Assembly (NCBI GenBank): GCA_004193285.1
Contig: SECP01000007.1
Location: 62,001 to 126,000 of the forward strand
DNA length: 64,000 nt
Origin: Myxococcales bacterium
Lineage (GTDB): Bacteria; Myxococcota_A; Polyangia; Polyangiales; Polyangiaceae
Direction: 5' to 3'
The position numbers and the translations under genes were made by a program. Of this stretch, positions 8,525-16,954 are shown piece after piece. The notes beneath the pieces are model-generated. The model was not told the DNA's origin and made no database searches. It worked only from the letters and a program-made list of their open reading frames with translations. The stretch's first letter is position 1, and every line of letters starts with the position of its first letter.

Positions 8525-9785
8525 CCAGCCCGCGACCTTTGGCCTTGGCAAGCTCGTTGCCGTCCGGCACCGCCCCCTCCGTGAAGTAACCGGCCGCCAT
8601 CTTCGCGTCCATTTCGACGCGCGCGTCCGGCGGGATGAGGTCGTCCGGAATCGGAACGCGCTCGGTGATTTGGATGCCAGCCCGAACGACGGCGTCGTGC
8701 TTCATGTTGCTCATCGACACGAAGCGATCGATCTTGCTGATGCCGAGCCAGTGCAGCGTGTCCGGCATGAGCTCCTGGAAGCGCATGTCTTGAACGCCGG
8801 CGACGCACTCCGTACGCGCGAAATACTGCGCGGCGCTGTCTCCGCCTTCTTGGCGCTTGCGGGCATTGTAGACGAGGAACTTCGTGACTTCCCCCAGCGC
8901 GCGCCCCTCTTTGCGATTGTAAACGATGACGCCGCTGCCTCCGGCTTGCGCCATTCGCACGCATTCTTCGATCCCGTGCGTGAGGTACGGGCGGCAGGTG
9001 CAAATGTCCGAGCCGAACACGTCCGAACCGTTGCACTCGTCGTGCACGCGCACGGCCAGCGGCTTGCTCGGATCCGGAATGCTCGTCACGTCACCGAACA
9101 TGTAAACGGTGGCCCCGCCGATCGGCGGTAAAAAGACCTCCAGATCGTTGCGCGTCACGAGCTCCGGGAACATGCCCGCGGTGTGCTCGAACAAGGTGCG
9201 GCGCAGGTCCGCCTCCGAGCAGCCGAAGCGCGCGGCTACCCCGGGCAGGTACCAGACCGGCTCGAGCGCCGCCTTGACCACCCGAATCGCGCCGCCTTCT
9301 TTCAAGATCTTGCCGTCTACCTGGAGACGGCCGGCCGCTACCGCGTCGGCCAGCTCCGGCATTTGAATGTGCGCGCGCGTGATCGCGATCGTCGGGCGAA
9401 TGTCGTAGCCCTGGTCGAAGAACGGCTTGAAGACATCGCTGACGAGGGCGCCCCACGGATCCAGCGAGACGATCTTCGTGGGATCGAACCACTGGGAGAA
9501 GGGGCCGATGGCGTGGGTGGGTGAGGTGTTGGTGAGGTCCGGCTTGCGCAGCGGGTCCAGCGCTCCCGCCGCGACCGCTACGGCCCGGTACACCGAGTAG
9601 GAGCCAGCGTGCGTGCCGATCACGTTGCGCTGCGCCTTGTTCGTGACGGTGCCGATGAGGGGACCGCGCTCCAGCGCGTCTTTCGCTCCCCACACGACCG
9701 GCGCCGGTTTCGGGCCGTGACCCCCAGGGTGAGAGGTGAGGACGATGGCCTTGGGACGCTTCGGCTTGGCCTTGGGAGTGGTCAT
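8517..9785 (-). CDS. urc1: URC1-like GTP cyclohydrolase II homologue, uracil catabolism
   Basis: 422 residues, about twice the length of RibA. The C-terminal half (from about 225) is GTP cyclohydrolase II-like, with zinc ligands in HDEC (Cys251) and ICTC (Cys262, Cys264) and the catalytic segment YNRKEGRALG (289-298). The extra N-terminal half (HAIGPFSQWFDPTKI, RPTIAITRAHI) is the mark of the URC1 subgroup. URC1 opens or rearranges the uridine nucleotide in the URC uracil degradation route. No other riboflavin genes are nearby and urc4/upp follow directly, so a role in riboflavin synthesis is unlikely. The start is ATG with a weak ribosome site. Confidence 0.9.
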   Translation of the reverse strand: MTTPKAKPKRPKAIVLTSHPGGHGPKPAPVVWGAKDALERGPLIGTVTNKAQRNVIGTHAGSYSVYRAVAVAAGALDPLRKPDLTNTSPTHAIGPFSQWFDPTKIVSLDPWGALVSDVFKPFFDQGYDIRPTIAITRAHIQMPELADAVAAGRLQVDGKILKEGGAIRVVKAALEPVWYLPGVAARFGCSEADLRRTLFEHTAGMFPELVTRNDLEVFLPPIGGATVYMFGDVTSIPDPSKPLAVRVHDECNGSDVFGSDICTCRPYLTHGIEECVRMAQAGGSGVIVYNRKEGRALGEVTKFLVYNARKRQEGGDSAAQYFARTECVAGVQDMRFQELMPDTLHWLGISKIDRFVSMSNMKHDAVVRAGIQITERVPIPDDLIPPDARVEMDAKMAAGYFTEGAVPDGNELAKAKGRGLDA

Positions 9786-9891
9786 GTTCGCAAACGCAGA
9801 TCCGCCAGGTTAATCCGGCTGGCGGTAGAAGTGAATCCCGGCGAAGAACGCCAGCTTTTGGCGCGGCGCCGCCACTTGGCACGGTCACTCG

Positions 9892-11229
9892 CTACGAGCG
9901 GCTCGGCTCCTCGCGCTTTCGACCGTCCAATGTGAGGTGCCAGGCGACACCGCGCTTTCGAAGCTCCGCCGTGTACACGGAGTCCGGCCTGAGCCACCGC
10001 GAAACGGAGGTCGCGATGGCGGTGGCGAGCAGCAAGGGCAGCGCGATCGCGTAGTCCCCGGAAAGCTCGAACGCCATGACGGCGGCCATCATGGGGGCAT
10101 GGGTCGTGGCCGCCGTCGCGGCGGCCATGCCGACTAGCGCGTAACCGCCGGCGGCCGCAACGCTCGCGCCGGCGTGACCGAGCAGGCCCGCGTACAAGAA
10201 GCCCAGCCCGCCTCCGAGGAGCAAGGTAGGCGTGAAGACGCCGCCTGGGCTCCCGGAGGAGACGGACGCGGTCGTGGCGACGCACTTGGCGAGCAAGAGC
10301 CAGAGCACCCCCTGCAGTCCGTACTGACCGTCCAGGATCGCGTTCAGCGGCTCGTAGCCGTTCCCTGCCACCTCGGGCAGAACGGCGACGAGGGCGCCTG
10401 CGAGGAGACCTCCGAGAGCCGAGCGCCAGGGCATGACGAGCCGCGGGTGACGAAAGAGGTGCTCCCCGAACGACAGCAGGCGCATGAATGCTTGCGCGCC
10501 GAGCGCCACGAACACGCCGAGGCCGGCGAACCAAAGCAGCTCCAGGGGCGACGCCAAGTGGAACGCGCGCACCCCGTAAATCGGACCTTCCCCGACGACT
10601 GCGCGCGTGAGGGCCGAGGCGGCGACCGTCGCGACCAGCACCGGAACGACCGTGTCCAGCGCCGCCACGCCCACGACCACTTCCAGAACGAAGAGCACGG
10701 CCGCGAGCGGCGTGTTGTAGGCGGCTGCGAAGCCCGCCGCGGTACCAGCCGCGATCAGAACTCGCGTCCGCTTCATCGAGAGCGCGAGCACGTCACTCAG
10801 CCACTTGCCGAGCGCGCCGCCAAACTGAATGAGTGGACCTTCGCGACCCAGCGATCCCCCCGAGGCGATCGCCAGCCAGGAGGACAGTGACTTGACCAAC
10901 GTGACCGGCATCGCCAAACGGACGCGACCGAGCACCACCGCTTCCATCACATCCGCCACGCCTTGACCGGCGGGAGCGCGCGCAACCCACAAGCCGAGCG
11001 TGCCGGCGAGCAACCCGCCCACGGCCGGTGCGGTCAAACGCAGCCACACTGGGGCCGCGCGGGCCGCGGACACCACGTCCGGCCCATTGCCGAGGCGATG
11101 GACGACGAATGAGAGCGCGGCCCTAAAGACGATCGCGAACGCCGCGGCGCCCAGCGCCACGAGCAGCAAACCGAGCGCGAAACGAAGCGCCGGCCGCGTC
11201 GGGTGGGGGGAGGGAGGCAGGCGACTCAA
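9892..11229 (-). CDS. CLC-family chloride channel/transporter
   Basis: 445 residues with about ten hydrophobic helices, from a TTG start. It has the gate motif GREGP (Glu130) and the filter motif GSPGGVFTP. Two positions differ from E. coli ClcA: the GSGIP motif reads GQGVA (88-92), so the chloride-coordinating Ser is Gln, and the internal proton glutamate (ClcA Glu203) aligns with Val184 while Glu202 is kept as Glu183. Loss of the proton glutamate is seen in CLC channels rather than 2Cl-/H+ antiporters. No CBS domains follow. It may be transcribed separately from the URC genes, which start 106 bp downstream. Confidence 0.92.
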   Translation of the reverse strand: MSRLPPSPHPTRPALRFALGLLLVALGAAAFAIVFRAALSFVVHRLGNGPDVVSAARAAPVWLRLTAPAVGGLLAGTLGLWVARAPAGQGVADVMEAVVLGRVRLAMPVTLVKSLSSWLAIASGGSLGREGPLIQFGGALGKWLSDVLALSMKRTRVLIAAGTAAGFAAAYNTPLAAVLFVLEVVVGVAALDTVVPVLVATVAASALTRAVVGEGPIYGVRAFHLASPLELLWFAGLGVFVALGAQAFMRLLSFGEHLFRHPRLVMPWRSALGGLLAGALVAVLPEVAGNGYEPLNAILDGQYGLQGVLWLLLAKCVATTASVSSGSPGGVFTPTLLLGGGLGFLYAGLLGHAGASVAAAGGYALVGMAAATAATTHAPMMAAVMAFELSGDYAIALPLLLATAIATSVSRWLRPDSVYTAELRKRGVAWHLTLDGRKREEPSRS

Positions 11230-11303
11230 CGATGGAGTTCGTACTGCTACGCTCGGCGCAGCGTCAAACGCGGCGCGACCCCAGAAGCAGCGCCGGGCGA
11301 GGA

Positions 11304-12038
11304 CTAAGCCAGCGTTCGCTTGCGACGCTCGCCCAACGTGGTGTTGGGGGCCGGCTCGAGGCGCATGAGGACGCCGGAGTTGCGCGGCGGCTCCACCTCG
11401 CTCCGGAGCGAAACGCCGGAGCTGCGCGGCTCCCGAGGCTCGGTAAGGACTTCCACCGGAGCGGGCTCGGACTGCGTCTGCGTCGCGCGTAGGCCACGAA
11501 AGGCAGTGCCCAGCTCGTCGTTGGCTTGGCGTAGCGCGCTCGTCGCGGCGGCTTGCTCTTCCACCAGCTCGAGCAGCTTGGTGTTGGCGGCCTCCAGTCG
11601 CTGGTTGGTCTCGGCCAACTCGCGCCGGCTCTCGTAAAGCTCGAGGAAGACACGCACCTTCCCGCGCAAGATTTCTCGACTCACGGGCTTGAACAAGTAG
11701 TCCACCGCGCCAGCGTCGTAGCCGAGCCGCAGGTGCTCCTCACTGGGGGACTCCGCGGTCATGAAAATGATGGGCAGATCGCGACAGCTCGAGTGCATCC
11801 GCGCGTGCCGCGCGACTTCGTAGCCGTCCATGCCTGGCATTCGTACGTCCAGCAGCATGACCGCGTACGAGCCATGCAGGAGCAGTCCCAGCGCGTCCAT
11901 GCCCGAGCTTGCCAGGTGCACCTCGCACGGTAAGCCCTCCAAGAGGACCTCGAGCGCGAGCAAGTTTGCCTGCATGTCGTCCACCAAGAGGACACGCGGC
12001 CGGGGCCCGGCGGGCGGAATGCTCGACCTACTGCCCAC
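11304..12038 (-). CDS. response regulator with C-terminal coiled coil
   Basis: 244 residues. Residues about 15-130 are a receiver domain with the acidic pair LLVDD, phospho-acceptor Asp in MLLDVRMPGMDG, the switch Thr in FMTA, and the conserved Lys in YLFKPV. A coiled coil follows (about 135-180; ELAETNQRLEAANTKLLELV), then a Ser/Pro/Glu-rich tail with no output domain. Proteins of this type usually feed a partner kinase or scaffold. No kinase is adjacent. A strong sigma-54 promoter match lies about 55-70 bases upstream, so expression is probably under enhancer-dependent control. Confidence 0.92.
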   Translation of the reverse strand: MGSRSSIPPAGPRPRVLLVDDMQANLLALEVLLEGLPCEVHLASSGMDALGLLLHGSYAVMLLDVRMPGMDGYEVARHARMHSSCRDLPIIFMTAESPSEEHLRLGYDAGAVDYLFKPVSREILRGKVRVFLELYESRRELAETNQRLEAANTKLLELVEEQAAATSALRQANDELGTAFRGLRATQTQSEPAPVEVLTEPREPRSSGVSLRSEVEPPRNSGVLMRLEPAPNTTLGERRKRTLA

Positions 12039-12583
12039 CGGAAGGACCTCCCTCGAACGCGCGGCTTGGCGTCATACCGGGGGGTGAGTCAGCAAGGAGG
12101 GTGCCATGGCGTCGGTCCGACTGACGCCCCAAATTCCGCGCTGAGAGGAAGCTGTGGGCTGGGTTCCTACCTGCAGAATTGCCGCAGGGTGAGGCAGGTC
12201 ACGACGCCAGCTCTGCCGGGACTGGGCCAAGGACGTCGTGATGGTCGGAGGTCACGCGCCATGACGTCGTCGGACTCCATTGAACGTTTACTGGGATTGT
12301 GGAACGGAGTTCCGGCCCCCGGGTACGTTGGGAGGGCTGCATCATCGAGGGGTATGCGGACCGTTGGCTCGACGGAGTCGACCTCGGTGTGGACAGCTCG
12401 CCCGCGTGTGCTCGCACCCTCGCGGAGACTCTCTGGCAGCGCCGCACCGAGCGGTGCACCGTTGCCGCTGGCGAGAAGATCGCGGTCGCATTTCGGATTC
12501 ACGCGAAGCACACCCGCTGGCTCGCGAGCTCGGGGTGCGCGCACCTTTGCGGGGGCAGCGATGGTGTTATGGTCCCGCCCAAC
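12039..12583. other. divergent intergenic region
   Basis: About 545 bp between the minus-strand response regulator and the plus-strand lipoprotein. It holds the sigma-54 promoter match at 12091-12106 and presumably the promoter for the lipoprotein gene. Frames crossing it lack signal peptides, ribosome sites and recognisable domains, so I call no gene here. Confidence 0.5.
12091..12106 (-). promoter_or_regulatory. sigma-54 (-24/-12) promoter candidate for the response regulator gene
   Basis: On the minus strand the bases read TGGCACCCTCCTTGCT. This matches the RpoN consensus at TGGCAC and TTGCT with the required ten bases between the invariant GG and GC. Transcription would start near 12080, leaving a leader of about 40 bases before the ATG at 12038. 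The site lies in gene-free DNA and points at the right gene. No activator site was identified. Confidence 0.6.
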
Positions 12584-13318
12584 ATGTCCCGCTCTGTCTT
12601 CGGTAGTGTCCTTGCCCTGATTCCGCTCGCATCGCTGATGACGCTCGCTTGCGGCGGTAGCACCGAGCCCGCGGCCGCGCCGGCAGCGAGCGCAGCGGCG
12701 CCCGCGCCTGCACCAGCGCCGGCTACCGAGACGCCCGCGCCCAAGGTGGAGACGGTAGAGGACCAGCGCGAGTCGTTCATTGGCTCGTGCGTGCAGAAGA
12801 CGAACCAACGAGCGTTTTGCGAGTGTAGCTTCGAGCAATTCAAGATCATCTTCAAAGACGCGGACTTCTCCAAGCCGCTCGTCGACACGGACCCGCGGGT
12901 GGCTCAGCTCCAGAGCGAAACCTCCAAGGCTTGCGCCGGCAAGCTCCCGGAGCCCGAGGTGAAGGCAAGCTTCATGGATGCCTGCGTCGAAGGAGACAAG
13001 GCCAAGAGCGGTTACTGCGAGTGCGCGTGGACCTCGCTCCGTAAGACGCTCAGTATCGCGGACTTCGGAAACGAGAGCGCGCTGGCGGACGAGCGGGGCC
13101 TCGCCGCCCGCAAGACCATGGTAACGGACTGCAAGGGCAAGTACCCGGCCGAGGTCGCGAAGAAGGAGTTCTTGGAGGTGTGCGTCAAGAACACGGGCGG
13201 GACGGACGCGGTATGCAACTGTCGCTGGACCAAGCTCAAGAAGCAGATGTCGGTCGAAGAGATCGTCGCCGGCACGGGTGATGTGGCGAGCGTCAAGGGC
13301 CTCAAGGAATGCAAGTGA
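12584..13318 (+). CDS. lipoprotein with three cysteine-patterned repeats
   Basis: 244 residues. The ATG at 12584 directly precedes a lipoprotein signal ending TLAC (Cys23); an in-frame ATG at 12569 is an alternative. After an Ala/Pro linker (30-55) come three tandem units of about 65 residues, each starting Phe-x-x-x-Cys-Val and carrying Cys at C-x(9-10)-C-x-C-x(29-35)-C: 69/79/81/117, 134/145/147/183 and 200/211/213/243. The central CECS, CECA and CNCR motifs are followed by a conserved aromatic and basic helix. The pattern suggests one disulphide pair or metal cluster per unit. Family not recognised. It is likely anchored in the outer membrane. Confidence 0.85.
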   Translation: MSRSVFGSVLALIPLASLMTLACGGSTEPAAAPAASAAAPAPAPAPATETPAPKVETVEDQRESFIGSCVQKTNQRAFCECSFEQFKIIFKDADFSKPLVDTDPRVAQLQSETSKACAGKLPEPEVKASFMDACVEGDKAKSGYCECAWTSLRKTLSIADFGNESALADERGLAARKTMVTDCKGKYPAEVAKKEFLEVCVKNTGGTDAVCNCRWTKLKKQMSVEEIVAGTGDVASVKGLKECK

Positions 13319-13393
13319 CTCGGGCCTGATTGGCGGGGGGGCGGCCGCGCGGCGTTTCGTGATAGCTGTAGCGCCTCTTCGTTGGAGGTCGCC

Positions 13394-14332
13394 TTGTCGC
13401 TTCGTACCGCCGCTCTTTTGCCGCTCCTACTCGCTCTCGCCTGTGGCCACTCGGAGGACGAGTGGCAGGCCCAGCTCGCAAAATACGCCGAGCTCCAGAG
13501 GAACCACGGCGCGCTCGAGCAACGCCTGGCGGCCGAGCAAGGCAAGGTCAAGGAGCTGGCGGCGCAGCTAGAGGCCATGGGTGTGCAGCTGGACACCGAA
13601 GGCACCGAAAAGGAGAAGCTGTCTCAGGACGTGGCGCAGATGAAAGCCGCGCTGGCGGAGTACCAGGCCCGCGCGGAGACGCTCGAGCGCATCAAGCAGC
13701 GGTTCGAGACCTTGCGCCGGAAGCTGCAGAAGCTGACCGAGCTCGGGTTGGACGTGAAGATCCGCAACAACCGCATGGTGATTTCGCTCCCGGGTGACGT
13801 TCTGTTCGCGTCCGGCAGCGACGTGCTCAGCGCCGAAGGCAACAAGATCCTGATTCAGATCGCGGAGGTGATCCGAAGCGACGCGGCGCTGCGCGATCGT
13901 CAATACCAGGTCGCGGGTCATACGGACGACCAACCTCTGAAGCGCGCCGCCGACACCTTCCACGACAACTGGGGACTTTCACTGATGCGCGCGCGGCAGG
14001 TGCTGGTGTTCTTGGTAGCGGCGCCGGACGGTGAAAAGTCGGGCGCCAAGACGCCAGAGACGCATCCCGCCAAGGTCGCCACCAAAAGAGAAAAGACGGA
14101 GAAGGCCCGGTCCGCCGCGCCCGTCGCGCCCGCCGCGCCGGCCGCCAAGGAGGCCGCTGGCCAGCGCGGAGGCGGGGAGCTCAATCCTCGGCTGTGGAGC
14201 GCCTCCGGCTACGGGCAGACCGATCCGATTTCCTCCAACGACAGCCCGGAGGGACGCAAGAAGAACCGACGCGTGGAGCTGGTGCTCATGCCGGACGTCG
14301 AGGAGATGCTGGACCTCAAGTCACTGCTTTGA
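13394..14332 (+). CDS. OmpA-family protein with coiled coil and interrupted OmpA domain
   Basis: 312 residues. The TTG at 13394 is preferred because GGAGG sits 5 bases upstream; the TTG at 13382 lies before that site. The signal ends LALAC. A coiled coil spans about 25-115, then an OmpA domain begins at about 120 (FASGSDVLSAEG, GHTDDQP, NWGLSLMRARQVL). It is split by a Lys/Ala/Pro-rich insert of about 50 residues (roughly 215-265) before resuming with GYGQTDPISSND and GRKKNRRVELVL. The insert between the last two elements is unusual but leaves the peptidoglycan-binding residues intact. Probably a cell-wall-tethering lipoprotein. Confidence 0.88.
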   Translation: MSLRTAALLPLLLALACGHSEDEWQAQLAKYAELQRNHGALEQRLAAEQGKVKELAAQLEAMGVQLDTEGTEKEKLSQDVAQMKAALAEYQARAETLERIKQRFETLRRKLQKLTELGLDVKIRNNRMVISLPGDVLFASGSDVLSAEGNKILIQIAEVIRSDAALRDRQYQVAGHTDDQPLKRAADTFHDNWGLSLMRARQVLVFLVAAPDGEKSGAKTPETHPAKVATKREKTEKARSAAPVAPAAPAAKEAAGQRGGGELNPRLWSASGYGQTDPISSNDSPEGRKKNRRVELVLMPDVEEMLDLKSLL

Positions 14333-15706
14333 GCTAGGTCGGGTCGCCCGACCGCGTCCCGACGATGGCCGGCCCTCCCTCGGAGAGCTCGCCCGCTGGA
14401 CCCCGCCGCGCCGCACCTTCAGGATGCCCCCGCGACGGTTGGGTCCCCCGCGGGGAGACGGGCCGGGCACGCGGCGCTGGCCGTACCGCCGCCCGGCGCT
14501 CCTGTCGGCGGCGCCCTTCGCGCTGGCACCCCTCGCGCCGGCTGCCCACGACCATCGGCCGGCGGGACGCCGCGCTAGGATAGGACGTTGCCTCTGACCG
14601 CGGCCCGCCCGAAGGGGGCCCGCTGGATGCGCCGCCGGCGCGCTGCAGCACATGAGCGTCGTCGTCTCGAACGGACCGGGCTCTCTATAGAGGGAGCGCC
14701 GGTGCTGGCCGTCGTTGCTCACCGGCTCTATCTTTCAACGACGGCGGAACGTCTCGTCTGAGCTGGCGCACGGGCAATTCCGTCGCCTTCACCGGAGGGG
14801 GAGCCGCGGCGGCTCGGTGAGGCTCGCGAGCGATCGCGAGACGCTAGTAACCGATGGCGAGCTCTGCGTGTCGCTCGCCCGGCGGGAATTGCTGACGCGA
14901 GCGCGTCGCGAAGTCGGCCCTCGGCAGCAGACTCGCGAAGGCGAAGTCCTGGGCTGCTCAAAGAGCTGGCGCCCGGTGTGGTGCGGCCGAGGCTCGTTTT
15001 GCACCGCTGGCGAGGCCTCCAGGCAGCACAGCGCACCGCGTAACATACCATTGGCCGGTCGAAGGACGACTCGGCCAACTGGACGGTGTCGCGTCAATTC
15101 GGCATGAAACGAGCCCGATTGTGACGACATCGTCAACGGTGGCGTGATACGAGAGGCCCGAAGAACGCAACGAGCACGGCCCGCAGGACGACAGCTAACG
15201 CACCGCGTTGGCTCCCTCCGCAGGCGACGACATCATTCCCGGTGACCGGAGCCGGTGTGGCAGCCGGACGAGAGCATGGCGTGCGCGGAGTCCGGCCTCT
15301 CGTCATCGAGTGAGTGAGTAGAGACCGCGCGACTGCCCACGTCGTCTCTCGATGAGTCGAGATGAGCGCGCGACGTCGACTCTCGTTCTCGTTCTCGGTC
15401 ACGGTCTCGGTCTCTGCCTCTGCGCATCCGACTACCCGCCACGTGCGAGTGCGGCGTGTGCTCACGACACAAAGGATCGCTCACGCGACGAAGGCGAGTG
15501 CAGCGCGAGACGTGGCACGAACTTGCGAGCCTGTGACGAGCGCGAAGCTGCGCCGAAGACGCAGCTGCGAGCATGCGAGCTGCAGGCGCGGCTGCGAGCA
15601 TGCGCGAGTCGCGCGCGATGCTCCATTGCGTCGCTGCGCGCATAGCGATATCCAAAGCGCGCCGTCGTCGATCGATTCATCTTCGCACTGCGAGTGAACG
15701 CGAACG
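14333..15706. other. long stretch without a supportable gene
   Basis: About 1.37 kb in which the open frames on both strands are short, mutually overlapping, Arg/Ser-rich and without start signals or domains. Visible structure is limited to an 8-10 bp palindrome around 14687-14700 (CTCTATAGAG core), low-complexity TCTCGTTCTCGGTC-type DNA near 15383-15420, and repeated GCGAGCATGCGAG-like words near 15560-15620. No tRNA or strong terminator was seen. It may hold a non-coding RNA, a decayed gene or regulatory DNA. Confidence 0.5.
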
Positions 15707-15790
15707 GTGGTAGAAACGAACCTTGGAACCAATCGTCGAGCGCTGGTCACGGCGCCGAGCAGCTCCGCAGCGAGCTGGGCATTGTTACGG

Positions 15791-16945
15791 ATGAGAGTAG
15801 CTCTACGGAAGCATAGGTCGCACGTGCTCGCCCTTCGTCGTGAAACGAACTCGAGCACCGAGCCTCTGTCACGAGGTGCCCTGGGCGCGCCTTGCGCACC
15901 GCGCTGGCGAGCGCTCTCGCGTGCGCTCTTTCTGACGTGCGCCTCCGTCCTCGCGTTTTCTGCCGCGGGCTGCTCCAAGGCCGAGCGCGCCAAGCCCTCC
16001 GGCGCGGGCGTGGCGCCGGCCGAGTCGTCGTCCAGCGCCCGCGTCGCCCCCGATTCCTGTGCGGATAGCGAGCGTTGCCGCGAGGCGGGCGCGTGCGTCT
16101 CCACGAAGAATGGCTGCGAACCTACCACTGCGCAGCACTGCGCCCAGAGCGCCGCCTGTCGTCGGGACGGCATGTGCCGCTTGCTGGATGACGGTGGTGG
16201 GCGCAGCTGTGGGAGCGAGACTCATGCGGACTGCGCCGCCTCGTGGCTGTGCCGGGACCACGGTCGCTGCCGCCTCGCCCCGCAAGACTTGAGCGGCAGC
16301 GGCCCCTGCGTGGAAGCCAAGCTGCGCCTCCACCGCCGCCTTCCTCTCACCGAAGCTCGTCACGGCATCCGCGGTGACCTCGTCGTCATGGTAGACGCCC
16401 GCTTGCCGGACTCGCAGCTCCGGGATGACCGCGGCTACTTTCCGGAAGAGGAGGCGCTACGCTCGGCGTCCTCGGTTCAGTTGCGCCGTCCTGATGGCAC
16501 CGTGATCGATGAGCTCACGCTCTACCCGGCGGTGGACGTCGTCGCCCGCCAGTTGGGTGACGGCACGGACACGTTCTTCGCGACCGAGCACATCGCGTGC
16601 TTGGCTGGGCATTGGTGCGGGTGGCGTACGGTGCTGTTCCAGGTACAAAACGGTCGGTTGTCGCGGCTTCGGGCGACCAGCCCTTCCGGGGAGGAACGTG
16701 AGCTGGCGGTCACCGCGTCGCTCGGCTCCAGGTGGACGCTGAGCCCGCAAAAAGGCTCGGTGGAGGACCTCCTGTACCAGGTGGAAGGGCCCTCCGGGCT
16801 CGAGCAACCGGTGTTCGTGGAGACCCGGTTTTCGTTCAGCAACGGGCGCTGGCGCTTCAGCGAGCAGCGCTCGAACGACTACGACAAGGGCGTTCTACGC
16901 CAGCCCGGAAAGTGGAACGGTACGCTCGAATTTCACGGCGGGTAG
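15791..16945 (+). CDS. Cys-rich lipoprotein of unknown function
   Basis: 384 residues from the ATG at 15791; a GTG at 15707 is an alternative. Both give an unusually long N-terminal region before the hydrophobic signal ending FSAAGC, so the true start may be wrong. Residues about 80-165 hold three short Cys units (SERCREAGACV, SAACRRDGMCR, SWLCRDHGRCR). This x-C-R-x-x-G-x-C pattern recurs in myxobacterial lipoproteins. The C-terminal 200 residues form a beta-rich domain (VQLRRPDGTVIDELTLY, CLAGHWCGWRTVLFQ) of unrecognised type. Likely exposed on the outer membrane. No operon partner; the next gene is convergent. Confidence 0.78.
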   Translation: MRVALRKHRSHVLALRRETNSSTEPLSRGALGAPCAPRWRALSRALFLTCASVLAFSAAGCSKAERAKPSGAGVAPAESSSSARVAPDSCADSERCREAGACVSTKNGCEPTTAQHCAQSAACRRDGMCRLLDDGGGRSCGSETHADCAASWLCRDHGRCRLAPQDLSGSGPCVEAKLRLHRRLPLTEARHGIRGDLVVMVDARLPDSQLRDDRGYFPEEEALRSASSVQLRRPDGTVIDELTLYPAVDVVARQLGDGTDTFFATEHIACLAGHWCGWRTVLFQVQNGRLSRLRATSPSGEERELAVTASLGSRWTLSPQKGSVEDLLYQVEGPSGLEQPVFVETRFSFSNGRWRFSEQRSNDYDKGVLRQPGKWNGTLEFHGG

Positions 16946-16954
16946 CTCATTGCG

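Noticed and set aside
8517..9785. Reading the URC1-like gene as ribA for riboflavin synthesis
   Set aside because: It has the extra URC1 N-terminal half and is coupled to the URC4-like gene; no riboflavin genes are nearby.
15513..15528. Sigma-54-like sequence TGGCACGAACTTGC on the plus strand
   Set aside because: The spacing between GG and GC is nine instead of ten bases, which normally abolishes RpoN promoter function, and the nearest gene start is about 260 bp away.
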